Below, piece after piece: positions 33,107 through 45,706 of a stretch of 64,000 nucleotides of DNA. The translations under genes were made by a program, and so were the position numbers. The DNA comes from Lepidodermella squamata (taxonomy: Eukaryota > Gastrotricha): assembly GCA_047495785.1 (NCBI GenBank), contig JBLDXI010000040.1, positions 62,001 through 126,000 on the forward strand, written 5' to 3'. Positions within the stretch are counted from its first letter, which is position 1; every line of letters starts with the position of its first letter. Below the pieces are notes generated by a model that was not told the origin of the DNA, did no database searches, and was given only the letters and a program-made list of their open reading frames with translations.

Positions 33107-34340
33107 CTGAAATTATAACTCAAGCTGAAACAATTGTTGTTATTGATTCAGATATATGCTCAGTAAATTTTATATTCAAAGCAACTACGTGACGTCAGGA
33201 AATTTCGTAACATTTTTTTCTCCGGCTGGCTTATTTCTCCGTTTCATCAGCATGTCACCTCAACTGTCCATCAAATATCTTGCATACAGAGTAGTTTGAG
33301 GCCAAAGCTTGGCATTGATTGAAAATGTTTGCAGGAAAAGTACGGACAAAAATTACGGAAAATTAAGCTGGATATCATTATCTATTCGGCTACTGCACTT
33401 AATATTCAGTGCTGGTTGAGAGCTCACTCTCGGTGGAAGATGGCACGCACACGAAACCAAGTTAATATTCCAGCACCTCCATTTTCTCAAGCGCCCGTCA
33501 AGCCAATCGAGCTTTTCAAGCCAAAAACGAACGTGAAATTCGGACTCCGTAAACGCAGTTCGTTTCTCGGAGGCCTTGAGCAAGACTGACCCCATAAGAA
33601 GTAGGCTTTAATAGGTACGTACAAATTTTCTTACGATTACATCTGAACGCTTTTGATAACGGAGCACATGACTAACACATGTGTTAAGAAGATTATTTTT
33701 TTCTTCATTTCCCGATGCAAAGAACGCTAGATTTCCAACCATTAATTTCAAGATCGCTTTGCAATATTTGTGTATCTTCGTCGGTCAGAATAGGTCTGAA
33801 AACGTTGTTATTATCAGCAAACAAAATAAAGCGACGAATCAATATTTTACTTGGCATCAATAGCAATCAAAAATAGGATAAACAACAATAGGCCGAGGAC
33901 AGTGCCTTGAGGAATGCCCGCGTTAGCTCAGGTTTATCGAAGTGTTGGATAAGATTATTAGAAATTAAGCAGTTGTTGACGCCAGCTTAGCTTTGTTTCG
34001 AGTAAAAACACGCACGGAGAAGAGTATATTCTTATAATTTATTTTTCTATTCTGTTGTGCCACCTCTAACACAGCTCTAATGATAGGTCTTTTCAAACTA
34101 TCAACACAAGTCCTGTTAAATCACCAGAATTGGTGGTATAGTCCAATATCCATTATTCCTTACATCTATCCATGCATGATAGATATCACGCATCTATCCC
34201 AAACGTTATCCAAATCAAAAAGGGCTGAATGAGGGAAGAATTATTGATTATTCTAATTTGTCCCCAATCCCATCGGCAAAATCACGCCGGAAGCGATAGT
34301 CAATTATTGATGCACATCAAACAGGAAAAACTGACTATTA
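33107..34340. repeat. Duplicated segment, copy 2 (empty sites)
   Basis: Collinear with 23328-26700 but without the two pogo-like MITEs and the 176-bp MITE, so it provides reference empty sites. No gene. Confidence 0.7.
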
Positions 34341-34899
34341 ACGTATTTGCCTGAAAATAAGCCCGGTCTCAAACACAAGCCCATGGGCTTCTATAACGGG
34401 GTGGGCCTTAATTTCGGTACCAAAATCGAAATCAAAACCTGAGGCGATATATTGACATTAATGCATTAAATATTATCATTTTGAACTTATTTTCAATAAA
34501 TTCCACTGAAATTAATTTTAATGTATTAAAATGGGGCGATTTTCACATCCAACGCGCTCTCTCTCCTCGTGTTCTCTCAAGCTCGGAGACTCATGTGGTA
34601 CTTGGGAGATGTGTTACCGTTTTACAAGCCGTTTTACATGCCGCCTGATATCATTTGATGTTTTCCAATGTGATTTTGTCCTGCGAGCGATGGGCTGCGG
34701 TCCGTTTAAATGACGAATGAAGATGTTTGAATTGAATCAAGTTCATTTTCCGAATATTTTCTGCCAAAAACGAAAAGTACTTAGCTATAGGCCCGGGGCC
34801 ATATTAGAAGCCCGGGCTTCTACATTTATTTTGCTGAAAACGCTTAAATTTTGAAATAGTACTCGAATATAAGCCGGGCTTGTTTTCAGGCAAATACGG
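34341..34899. mobile_element. 559-bp MITE with TA duplication
   Basis: The ends ACGTATTTGCCTGAAAATAA and CCGTATTTGCCTGAAAACAA (read inward) are inverted repeats. TA flanks both sides (34339-34340, 34900-34901). Copies 1 and 3 of the receptor unit read straight through (CTGACTATTTMATCATTAA). Probably a Tc1/mariner-group non-autonomous element. Confidence 0.85.
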
Positions 34900-35157
34900 T
34901 AATCATCAAGAAACCCCTCAGAAATCCGTTTTCCCCAACATTTTCCCAAAAAAAAATTGCCTAATGAGAGAACAATTATTGATATCTCTACATGTTTCCC
35001 CAATCGCATTGGGAACTCAGGATGACAATTTTTCCAACCCAATCCGTAGCAATATTTTGATATTGGTTAATTAACTATGCAACGATTTGTAAAAACAATC
35101 GATTTTGGCATGCAAATGGCTCCAGGAAAAATATCCAGCTTTTGTTATTTACGAGTA

Positions 35158-36339
35158 CAGTGCTCCCTCGATTAGTGCACGGGGTCGGGGCTGTGGGTCG
35201 TGCACTTATCTAGGGATGCAACTAACGAGGGCTGTTAAAGAGCTAGCGATGAATCATAAGTGTGTAGCTACGTTTTTTTCTTAGTTGCTAAGGAGACGTT
35301 GTTTTTAGTGGTTAGCCATATCTAACCTAGCTCGCATATATTTGTTTAAAAGAATCCGAAAATTATTAGATAAAAGCATCTCTTACGAGTGCCGAAGTAA
35401 AAATGATCTCTGGTCAACCATGTTCATTTCGATCATCTATTGGATCAATGATGTTTGGCCTTACGCAGCAATTGTGTTAATTACGTGGCTTTTTTATAAT
35501 TAATAATACCGAAATTAATTTTTTGAAGTTTAAAATAAAAATCGTTTACATGTTAGCAATTAAAACATTAAGCTCAGAATGAGTTTTCGAATAAATTCGA
35601 GATTTCTGGAAATCATTGCGCAATTGAAATCCTTTGCTAATATCGACATTCACATTTTAACCTAACATCCTTGCATTTATGACGTTGGGTTATTTCTCGG
35701 CAAATTAATTAATTCCTTGATTTTAGATACAATTATACCGGGATGAGTCAGCTAAGTTTATTTCAAATGTCATTTTGTTAAACAAGCACTTCTATTGCAG
35801 TATTTGTTAAAATGAATCCAAGGTTATGATGGGGGAACAATCTATAAATTACTCCTCAAACTGAATAGCATCGTAAATCCCTCTAATTTGCCAAGTCATT
35901 AAATCATCCACTATCCACCGCCGTTCCATCAATGAGATAATAGTAGTTGTGAATGAAAAAAAATCACGAAAAGTCGGACGCGTGCACGTCATCAATTGCT
36001 CTCTCAACGATCTAAGATAAAAAACGTTGATCTGTAAAGATCGAGATAACGTCGCCTATTCTTGCCTGGAATAATTAGGAATGCGTAACGTTTATCTTTT
36101 CCAGCTAATTCAAAATAAATTGCGTCAGGCTTTATCAATGGGATCATCTTCTTTATTAGAGCAAAAATTATTCGATCGAATAACAACAAATTGGCATCTG
36201 AAATTCCCCGCGACGATCCAAGTTTTACCGTCCCGCATTTTCGCTGCTAAATAATTGCCAAATTTCAGGGGGCTGTAAATGTGTGGCAGATAACGAGAGA
36301 ATTGCACATAGCCAGGGTGCACTAAGCGAGGGAGCACTG
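35158..36339. mobile_element. 1.18-kb pogo/Tigger-like non-autonomous element, copy 1
   Basis: The left end CAGTGCTCCCTCGATTAGTG and the inverted right end CAGTGCTCCCTCGCTTAGTG are flanked by TA. This terminus form is characteristic of pogo/Tigger-group elements. The interior has no transposase. A block AGGGCTGTTAAAGAGCTAG is shared with the shorter MITEs at 23612 and 24301. It is inserted about 200 bp upstream of receptor copy 2. Confidence 0.87.
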
Positions 36340-36541
36340 TATTTGCATAATTAATGAAACGATATCACGCACCACAGCGATTTTAACTTACCGTGCCCAT
36401 TGGCAACGCCGCTGCAATCGTCTGTCTGAATTGATAATAACATATTTACGCTTAAATTATGTATTTAATTCGCTTAAATTCGAATGGATGCATCCGACCT
36501 GTTGGCATCAGTTCGAGTCTGAAAATTGCAACATACTGAAA

Positions 36542-37794
36542 ATGTCGATCAGCCTTTGCATCTTCCTTTTTGCTGTACACTTCACAGTTGCGCAGCCATC
36601 TGGATTTTTGCAAAATACGTATGATGATATCGATAAGCGGAGCTACACGAAAGAAATATCCGACACTTTCTTCAATAGCGCGTGTCCTCTCGCGCGCGAA
36701 ATCGAGCTCGACGTCGAGATTGGGCACAGAGGCCGACTAACTGACCTGCCCATCAATGTCTCAATCGATGTCCGTATGCACAGATTGGTTGAAGTTGACG
36801 ATCTTTCTCAAAGGTGAGCCGATTCCGGCATAGGAAAAAAGCTATATTTTTTCTATCAGTTTAACAGTTCTCGCGAGCTATTGGCTCACCTGGTACCTGC
36901 CACCTTCAGGTTGCAAAACAATGAGCACGAACGATGTACCGACGATGTCGAATAAAACCACGATATACGTCCTTAGTGACACTTAAAAATCGTGGCGACC
37001 TGTTGTTGAGCATATGAACGGCATGGATTCGGGCGACATTTTAGGCAGCGAAGATCTGCGAATTTTCTACGCCGCATCAGAGAGTCCTGTCTACGGCTAC
37101 GTCCGTATTTTCAAACCTATTAAGACGTATTGTTACGGCTTTGACATTCGCAACTTCCCCTACGACAGACTTGATTGTTCGATTGAGTTGGAACCTAGAG
37201 ATTACGGAGGGATTATCAAAATCACAGAGGCGAGCTTCGCGATTCCTAGCTATGCAAGATTCGTTTCTAATACTGATGTCTGGGATTCAATAGGAAACTC
37301 CGTGTTTTACAATATCACCAAAAACTCGAGGTTCGACCATCTTTCAATGCAATTTTCCCTGCAACGAAGGGGTAACTACTATGTTGCGAACATTTTTCTG
37401 CCAGTTTTTGCGACAGTAATCTTGCAGATGTGTGCTTTGATTATGAATCCTAAACACCCTGATAGGCCTACTTATTGCATTACAGTTGTTATAGCAATAT
37501 CATTTCTATTGGCTCTGGTTTTCAGCCAGATTCCGCGTTCGTCTCAAACTGTTTACTTGATCGTTATGATTACTATGAAAGTGCTCTATTCTCTATTGTG
37601 TTCTGATGACAATTTACGCGTTGATTGCTTGCAATATTGCGAAGTCGAAATGGGGCCGGCAGCGTGTTGCTATCGGCAAGTTGCGCCTAACTAAGGTTCG
37701 GCTTATCGACTTGGCAGTCATTGTCTTCTCAATTTTCTCTTTGCTTATCATCGACCTTTTTCTATTTTTGAAAATGAATGGGCAGCTGGATTAA
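36542..37794 (+). pseudogene. Cys-loop receptor copy 2, inactivated
   Basis: Exon 1 (36542-36813) and the acceptor at 36859 match copies 1 and 3. In exon 2, TCA of copy 1 has become TAA at 36984-36986, giving an early stop in the ectodomain. Further on, one codon is missing near 37047, and a 7-bp tandem duplication (CTCTATT, about 37586-37599) shifts the frame within M3. The remaining sequence, including the Cys loop and M1-M2, is well preserved, so inactivation is recent. A pogo-like element sits just upstream. Confidence 0.88.
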
Positions 37795-38814
37795 GAATGA
37801 TGATCTCCAAAAGGCCACTTGGCTCAGTCCCGGTTATAATACGTTAGAAGCTGCATAATCTGGACCTGGACAGCGGGTTAGTCCGGACAATTTTGATGTT
37901 TTTAGTCTTGTCTACGTCGGATCGTTACTTTCATGTTGTTGCATGTGGTTGTGGATTTGTCGATGATGCAAAAATAAGCGCTATTTTACTCTTGATATTG
38001 ATATCTCTGAAATGACCTTGAACTAGTGGAAAGTGAGGTTTGGCATACTTTTTTAAACAGTACCTACTGTTAAAGATATTCGTTACTTTTTTCTTCTCCA
38101 ATGGGAAAACTTAAAATGGAAAATCAATCTGGATTTTTTGAAATTCATTAAGGTGCTTAAGAATATGGTTGGCTAGTATGTATAATGAAGCGATGAGGAA
38201 ACGCCCTCTATCATGCCATGCGCTATAGCATAGAGAGTAACATCTCTAACATAGAGTAACATAGAGAGTAACGTGTCCCGAACGGCAAGGCTCTGAGCCG
38301 AATACCCAAGAGTATGGATGCGGCTTAAGACCCATTGAGTCCAGGAGTTCAGCGATATCAAAAACATCTCGCTAGGCATTCGAAACGTTTGATTCAATCA
38401 AACGAACGTGTGAGGTTGAACCTAAAAGCTGTTCAGCGACATTAAAAGATTCCATTCTTTTGAGGTGCATACTGCCCTCCATGAGGTCTGACAATAGAAG
38501 AATCAACATCTGTGGGAGAACCTGGCTAAGAATCTGGTTAAATCCGCAAGTCACTCCTTTCAAGCCAACACTCTATTTGTGATTTCTGGAAATTACGGTA
38601 AATTTCTACCCCCACTTTTCACCTGTTTGCGGTCATGTTGCACTTTTCGATGATATTTCATGAGATTCATTGAGCGCTGCGTGCCGCGTGAGGATATCTC
38701 TTTTATCCCTTTTGAAAACTTTAAAGTTGACATTTTTTGCGAATAAACTGACGTTTTGATAAGTACCGAACATTTTTCGGAAAAACCTAGTTATTTTTGG
38801 GGAAATGTACAGTA
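37795..38814. repeat. 3' flank of receptor copy 2
   Basis: Collinear with 28414-29008. It includes a local microsatellite-like run of ATAGAGAGTAAC units at about 38220-38275. No gene. Confidence 0.6.
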
Positions 38815-40078
38815 CAGTGCTCCCTCGACTAGTGCACGGGGTCGGGGCTGTGGGTCGTGCACTTATCTAGGGTTGCAGCTAACGAGGGCTGTTAAAGAGC
38901 TAGCGATGAATCATAAGTGCGTAGCTACGTTTTTTTCTTAGTTGCTAAGGAGACGTTGTTTTTAGTGGTTAGCCATATCTGAAACCAAGCTCGAGATCTT
39001 TTTTAAGGATCCGCATTTTTTCTTCTTAAAAGCATCGGCTGCCATGTAATGAATTGAAAATGATCCACTAGGGTCATTTGGATAATGTTTCGGATCAATG
39101 GTGTCTGGCGTTTTGGAGCAATTATGATAATTAGGTGGTGGCTTTTCTCATGATTATCGATACCGAAATAATTTTTGAAAATGGGCTGGTAGTTATTATC
39201 ATGTCAAAATTTAAAGCATATTGTTCGAAATTTCTGGAATTATCGCAATTAAATCTGGAATTAACATTCTGTGCGACGCCAATTTGTTCAACAGGCGCAA
39301 AAATCTAAGATTTTGTGATCATGAATTATTTCTCAATAAACTTATAACTGATTTTAGCCGTATTTTACCGGGATGAGCCAGCTAGGTTAAGTTCACATTT
39401 CCCTTCAATCAACGAGCTTTTCTGTTGAAAAATTTGTTAAAGCGAATTCAAGATTATCTTAAGGGCTGAATAATCAATCAATTTATCTTCACGCTGAACA
39501 GCATCGTAAAGCACTCTAATTTGAACTCCAAGTCATTAAATCATCCACTATCCAGCGTTCCATCAATGAGATAATAGTAGTTGTGAATGAAAAAAAATCA
39601 CGAACAAGTCAGACGCGTGCACACTATCAATCGCTTTCTCTAAAGATCTAAGATAAAAAACGTTGATCTGTAAAGATCGAGAGATCTCGTCGCCTAAAAT
39701 TACCAGGTTAATGATTAGGCACGGAAAACGTTTATCGCCTTCAGCTAATTCCAACTAAATCAGGCCGGCCTTTATCAATGGGGTGATCTTCCTTTTTAGA
39801 GAGCGAAACTTATTCGAAAAGAATAAAACTAGCTGTTGAAATTCCCCGCGTCGATCCAAGCTTAACCGGCACCTCCTTTTCATTGCTGAAAAAGCTGTTG
39901 CTCAGCCAGCGTTGCTAATGAAGCTTTTTTCTTGAACTTTAATAAATTTAATTTTGTAAATAATTTTTTCTTTCACAAATAAAAAATATTTAATTACCAA
40001 ATTTGAGGGGGCTGTAAAAGTGTGGCAGATAACGAGGGAATTGTACATAGCCAGGGTGCACTTAGCGAGGGAGCACTG
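38815..40078. mobile_element. 1.26-kb pogo/Tigger-like non-autonomous element, copy 2
   Basis: Same ends as the element at 35158 (CAGTGCTCCCTCGACTAGTG, right end GAGGGAGCACTG) with TA on both sides. The interior is partly diverged and slightly longer. No ORF. Confidence 0.87.
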
Positions 40079-40317
40079 TATCGGCTTCAGCTAATTCAGA
40101 GAAAATTAGCAGAGAAATCAAAAGAAAATTAAATTTGAAATTTTGGTCACGTTTGCTAATTTTCCTGATTGTCAGGCCGGTGATTTTTATGTTTTTTCCG
40201 GCCAGGGGGTGTAATTTAAAAGGCAGATTCCTGATTCTTGCATCCAGGTACCAGGCAAAAAATGGAATAAAACGTCAAGTGGAGATAATTCATGGAAATT
40301 GCAGATCGCTTAAAAAA

Positions 40318-40388
40318 GTCGTGTGATGAGCGGGGTTCGAACCCGAGCCTCCAATCGTCGAGGTCAGTCAATAACCAACCTCACCACA
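40318..40388 (-). ncRNA. tRNA-like sequence, degenerate
   Basis: On the minus strand GTGGTGAG and CTCATCAC could form an acceptor stem, with a D-arm-like hairpin, a CCTC/GAGG anticodon-like stem and a B box GGGTTCGAACCCCG. Stem to stem it is only about 65 nt, and the anticodon arm is imperfect, so it is more likely a tRNA-derived relic than a working tRNA. Confidence 0.35.
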
Positions 40389-40642
40389 ACGACGTTCGCA
40401 AACAGTGAGAGAATTTCTCCGGTTTTATTTGTGATACCATCACAACTCGGCGAACATTGAAGTTGAAAATTATAATTTTTTCGACTAATTGAATAATTAT
40501 CAAGAACTCGATGGAAATTCAGAAAAATTGAGAAAAATTCAGAAGATTTTTTTTAATTCCCTGTACCTTTTGAGGCCCTTTGGGATAACAAAATAAGAAA
40601 TTATATATATGCTCTATCAATAATTACCAATTATATTAATTA

Positions 40643-40685
40643 ATAATTATATCACGTCAAGTACTGATTACTTCAGTACTTGACT
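40643..40685. repeat. Short palindrome
   Basis: GTCAAGTACT is inverted nine bases downstream as AGTACTTGAC, within an AT-rich tract. It lies just before the tandem Pol III-like units. Significance unknown. Confidence 0.5.
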
Positions 40686-40694
40686 TCATGCGTC

Positions 40695-40902
40695 TTATTT
40701 GTGTAATCGGTGTTATGCCGATCTCACAAACAAGTCACCCGGGTTCGATCCCTGGTCAGAGCAAGCCTTTTTTAGGCGACACCGGCGTTCAGGTTACTGA
40801 CAGGTTATTTGTGTAATCGGTGTTATGCCGATCTCACAAACAAGTCACCCGGGTTCGATCCCTGGTCAGAGCAAGCCTTTTTTAGGCGACACCGGCGTTC
40901 AG
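40695..40902 (+). ncRNA. Two tandem Pol III-like units, 110-bp period
   Basis: Two virtually identical units (40695-40792 and 40805-40902) each contain a hairpin (TTTGTG...CACAAA around TCGG...CCGA), a tRNA-type B box GGGTTCGATCCC and, about 25 bp later, a TTTTTT run that could end Pol III transcription. The A-box candidate (TGTGTAATCGG) is weak and no acceptor stem closes, so they are tRNA-derived repeats or small RNA genes rather than ordinary tRNAs. Confidence 0.5.
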
Positions 40903-41045
40903 CAAAAACATAACGCTTATGCATGCAGAGTTTGTGAATAGGGTCCGTATGTGGTCGTATGTTTTTCGTCGTATGCGTAAGTGATTGGTCGTATGCGTAA
41001 GCAAAAAAAAAGATACGGAGTTTGTGCGGAGACCTATAGTCACAG

Positions 41046-42340
41046 ATGAGATTACAAAAGAAGTTGCAGCTAGCTGACAGACCGGCCCAGAAAGATGGTG
41101 GAATCCTGGACCAAGTGTTCACGGACATCGACACATCCGCTATCGAGATCACTGTTGGCAAGCAACTCGTCAGCGACCACTACCCGGTGCTGGCTACAGT
41201 TGCTCTGGACGTCAAGGAGGGGCAACTACCACCAAGAATGGTTTGGAAGTTCAAAGAAGCTGACTGGAAAAGTCTACGGAAGCAGGTTGCGCAGCGGCTG
41301 CGACGATTATTAGCAGACAGCCTCGCTTCGAAAGTAATCTCCACTATCGGCAGAGGAATGCCATTGGGTTCCTCAAAAAGAACTAAGATCACTGAGTAAT
41401 CGGTTTAATGGTGGAATAAGAAATGCCAAGCCCTATACAACCAGATGGAAACAACAGTAGAAGACCAAGAAAAGCAGCAACTTCAATCGGAAATAAACCG
41501 AACACGCCGCTAGCTATTAACAAAGCGCTATTACCAGATCCTCTGCCAAGTTCAAATGGCCGTAAAGCCGAACTCGAGAAGAATTCCTGGAAAAAGCGAT
41601 CCGGAAAAAGCTGAACGATCATTTCCAAGCGAAAATGGAGCTACCGATACCTATAACGGAGACTGGCAAGATGCGAAGAACGAGCCGAAATTTCGAAACG
41701 CCTGAAATCACTCAAACTCGGCAAAGCCCCTGGCCCAAGCGGTATTGGCGCCACACCTCTGCGCAAGCCAGCGGACTGGATTGCAGCACCACTGCTCACC
41801 TTAGGGGAGAAAATTCAACGTGAAGGCGTATGGCCGTCATTCTTCAAGATTGTCAACGTCTGCCCAATCCATAAGAAAAAGTCCAAATCGCTAAAAGAAA
41901 ACTACCGTCCTGTCGGCATGGGCGAGGTCATCGGAAAAATGTTCGAGCGCACGGTTGCTACGAAGCTGATTGCATTCGCGATCCGGAACAAGATCTCCCG
42001 ACCAGGCGGCATTTCTGTCAGGCTGCTGTACGACTGACACCCAGATGGCAACAACCGACTTGCGACCCATCTGTCCTGCTGGGCCTCACTCTCAACCCGG
42101 CACTCTCTATGGAGCCATGTGTCACGAAACTGGTAGCGCGAGCTAACACGATTGTGACCCAGCCGCTTCGCCTCCGCCTATTCGTAGCACCATGGCAACT
42201 GGGAAAGGCGTTCAAAACACACGCCCTGGCAATACTCGAGTCCGGCATGAGTCCGGCGAGTCCGGCCCACGCGTCGCAAAGCACACTAGACCGCCTTCAG
42301 TCCGCCCAAGATCGCTTTAAACTCGCCAAACAGGGGTAAA
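41046..42340 (+). pseudogene. LINE (non-LTR retrotransposon) fragment
   Basis: The order of motifs fits a LINE ORF2: the endonuclease C-terminus (GGILDQVFTD, VGKQLVSDHYPVLATV), a linker, the start of reverse transcriptase (KAPGPSGI, PLRKPADW, ENYRPVGMGEVIGKMFERTV, about 41735-41990) and then, after a deletion of the catalytic core, a later segment (AILESGMSPASPAHASQ, about 42090-42335). Frame changes break it in several places. Jockey/CR1-like elements are the nearest type by motif. Dead copy. Confidence 0.8.
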
Positions 42341-43035
42341 ACTACTGCCTCTGGGCGAAAGACGATTCGTCGGCGTGATGTGTTACTTTTACAAAGTCAT
42401 CGTCGGCAGAAAAGGAACGAAAGAAATCCGCGACCGCTTCCAACTCATATCCAAGCGACAAACGAAATCTCGTGATTCGGCAAAGCAGCAGCATCGCTTC
42501 AGAGCAAAACTTCAGAGCAGATATAGGAAAATTATGTTTTTTCTTCATTTTTCCCCGATTCAAAGAACGCTAGATTTCCGAAAATTAATTTCGAGACCGT
42601 TGGAAAAGAAGGATTCTATCAAGTTATCAAGATCACATTGCAATATTTGTGCATCTTCGTCGGTCATAATAGGTCTGTAAACTGTGTCCTCATCAGCAAA
42701 AAAATATAGCGAGGAATCGATATATTAAACTTAGCATCAATAGCAATCAAAAATAGGATAAACAACAAATAGGCCGAGGACAGTACCTTGAGGAACGCTC
42801 GCGTTATTAGCTCGCGTAGGCTTATCGAAATAAGATTATTAGAAATTAAGAAGTTGTTGACGCCAGCGTAACTTTGTTTCTAGTAAAAACACTCACGGAC
42901 AAGAGTATATTTTTATAATTTGTTTTCGTATTCTGTTGTGCCACCTCTAACACCGTAATTACAGGTCTTTTCAAACTATCAACCCTAGTCTTGTTGAATC
43001 GCCAGAATTGGTGGCGGAGTCCATCATTCCCAGGG
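42341..43035. repeat. Upstream portion of the receptor unit, copy 3
   Basis: From about 42545 the sequence is collinear with 25370-25990 and 33715-34160. No gene. Confidence 0.6.
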
Positions 43036-43846
43036 TATAATATCGACCGATTTTTTTGTTGAAAAAACCACCCACCGGTATAAACCGGTTTAAACCGGTG
43101 AAAAAAACCGGTTTTTTTTATAAATGCTAAAATCACTGAAATTGACATAGCCAAAGCTCGCTAGCACTTAGTCCTATAGAGATTTGGACTGCACCACGTG
43201 AATCTACGTGAAAAACTGCATAGTTTGACATATCACACGGCCATTTTTCTCACCCGGAAGAAAAATTATTTTTAGTGCAATAAAGCAATAAAAAAATTAA
43301 AAAAGCGCAGTTATCTCCGGAAGTATGATGACTAGTAAAATTCTGAAAACGGATTCTGATCCGCCGTAAAAAGTTACCCCTCCGGGGTTTCTAAGGGGGG
43401 TTTCGAAGACAAAGGAAGCGGGTTTGCCGGTTTCATTTGAAAATTTCAACTTGAAAGGTCTAAAACCGCCTAATTATACCCTTCCGGAAGTAAAACTGAT
43501 TTCACGATAGTTGCCTTACTATGATCGATATTGCCATAAAAATTTGGGATCTAGGCTAGAATTTGCCGCTGAACACGATGGTGACATCGAATCACCCGCA
43601 TCAGGTATCGCATATCGATTATCGATTATTGGTAACTGATCGAGTGATCGATTTTTTAAAATTTAGTCAAATCGATTCTATGTGATACAGTGTAGTCTTT
43701 CTAGAGTATTTCAGCTGTACGGTATTGATCCTGGGGACATAATGACTCTTAGACGACTTCTGGGCATTTGTTATATATGAAAATGTGAGCTTTTTTGCGT
43801 GAAAACACCCCAAAAACAGCTTTTTGAAAAAACCGCGGTTATCCTA
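43036..43846. mobile_element. Insertion in receptor unit 3, hAT-like features
   Basis: Compared with the other two units, about 810 bp interrupt the flank here. The left edge begins CAGGGTATAATATCGACCG, and the right edge reads, inward, AGGATAACCGCGGTTTTTTC, a weak inverted match. Inside the left end are repeated AACCGGTTTAAACCGG palindromes, common in hAT-type non-autonomous elements. No target duplication was confirmed. Confidence 0.5.
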
Positions 43847-44458
43847 AAAAAAGGCCGAGAGAGGGAACAATTATTGATTCTCTATTTGTGCCTTCGGCAA
43901 AAATTACGCCGGAAGCGATAAGCGATTGTCAATTATTGATGCAAATCAAACAGGAAAAAACTGACTATTTAATCATTAAAAAAACCACTCAGAAATCCGT
44001 TTTTCCCCAACGTTTTCCCAATCGAAAAAAATTGCTGCTGAATTAGGAAACAATTATTGATTTCACTAAATTTTCCCCATCCCATTGGGATCTCCGGATG
44101 ACAATTTTTCCAATCCAATCCTGCAAAACAGTGGCAAAATGTTCATATTGGTTAATAAATTATGCCACGTTTTGTTAAAAAAATATTTGGCATGCAAATG
44201 GCTCCAGGAAAAATCTTTTATTCTTGTTGTTTACGAGTATTTGCATAATTAATGAAACGATATCACGCACCATAGCGTATCTTGCAGCGATTTTAACCGG
44301 CGTCATTGTTCGTGCCTAGTAGCAACGCCGGTGCAATCGCCTGTCTGAGTTGATAATAACATTTACGCTTAAATTATGTATTTAATTCGCTTAAATTCGA
44401 ATGGGTGCATCCGACCTGTTGGCATCAGATCGAGCCTGCAAATTGCAACATACTGAAA

Positions 44459-45706
44459 ATGGCGATCAGCGTTTGCATCATCCTTTTTGCTGTGCACTTT
44501 ACAGTGGCGCGGCCATCGGGATTTTTGCAAAATACAAACGATGATATCGATAAGCGGAGCTACACGAAAGAAATATCCGACTACTTCTTCAATAGCGCGT
44601 GTCCTCTCGCGCGCGAGATCGAGCTCGACCTGGAGATTGGGCACAGAGGCCGACTAACCGACCTGCCCATCAACATCTCAATCTATGTGCGTATGCACAG
44701 ATTGGTTGAAGTTGACGATCTTTCTCAGAGGTAAGTCAGAATAGGCTTCGGATAAGGCTATATTTTCTTTATCAGTTTAACAGTTCTCGCGAGCTATTGG
44801 CTCACTTGGTACCTGCCGCCTTCAGGTTGCAAACCAATGAGCACGAACGATGTACCTAGCATGTCGAATGAAACCACGATATATGTACCAAGTGACACTT
44901 CAAGATCGTGGCGACCTGTTGTTGAGCACATGAATGGCATGGATTCGGGTGACATTTTAGCCGGCGAACCCGATTTGCGAATTTTCTACGCCGCATCAGA
45001 GAGTCCTGTCTACGGCTACGTCCGCGTATTCAAACCTATTAAAACGTACTGCTACGGCTTTGACATCCGCAACTTCCCCTACGACAAACTTAATTGTTCG
45101 ATTGAGGTTGAACCTAGGGACAGTGTCTCAGTTCTCAAAATAACAGAGGCCAGTTTCGCAATTGCTAGCGCAGCAAGATTCGTTTCTGATACTGACGTCT
45201 GGGATTCAATACGAGGCTCATCTGCTTCCAATATTTCCCAAAAGGGCAGGTACAGCCATCTTACAATGTCATTTTCCTTGCAACGAAGGTATAACTACTA
45301 TGTCGGCAATATTTTTCTCCCAGTTTTTGCGACTGTAATCTTGCAAATGTGTGCTTTGATTATGAATCCTAAACACCCTGATAGGCCTACTTATTGCATT
45401 ACGGTTGTTATAGCAATATCATTTCTATTGGCTCTGGTTTTCAGCCAGATACCGCGTACGTCCCAAACTGTTTACTTGATCGTTATGATTACTATGAAAG
45501 TGCTCTATTGTGTTCTGATGACGATTTACGCTCTGATTGCTTGCAACATTGCCAAGTCGAAATGGGGCCGGCAGCGAGTTGCTATCGGCAAGTTGCGATT
45601 AACTAAGGTTCGACTTATCGACTTGGCAGTCACTATCTTCTCAATTTTCTCTTTGCTTATCATCGACCTTTTTCTATTTTTGAAAATGAGTGGACAGCTG
45701 GATTAA
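44459..45706 (+). CDS. Cys-loop ligand-gated ion channel, copy 3, 400 aa
   Basis: Exons 44459-44730 and 44776-45706 join in phase 2 across a 45-bp intron (GTAAGT donor, TTATCAG acceptor). Signal peptide, ectodomain, NFPYDKLNC Cys loop (again 14 residues between cysteines), four membrane spans and the short M3-M4 loop match copy 1. The ectodomain segment after the Cys loop (EPRDSVSVLKITEASFAIASAARF, about 45105-45180) and the pre-M1 segment differ most from copy 1. The pore region is almost unchanged, which points to divergence in ligand recognition or subunit contacts. The gene is intact. Confidence 0.9.

Noticed and set aside
40318-40388. A functional tRNA gene
   Set aside because: Total length is about 65 nt, the anticodon arm does not fold properly, and the T stem has a mismatch.
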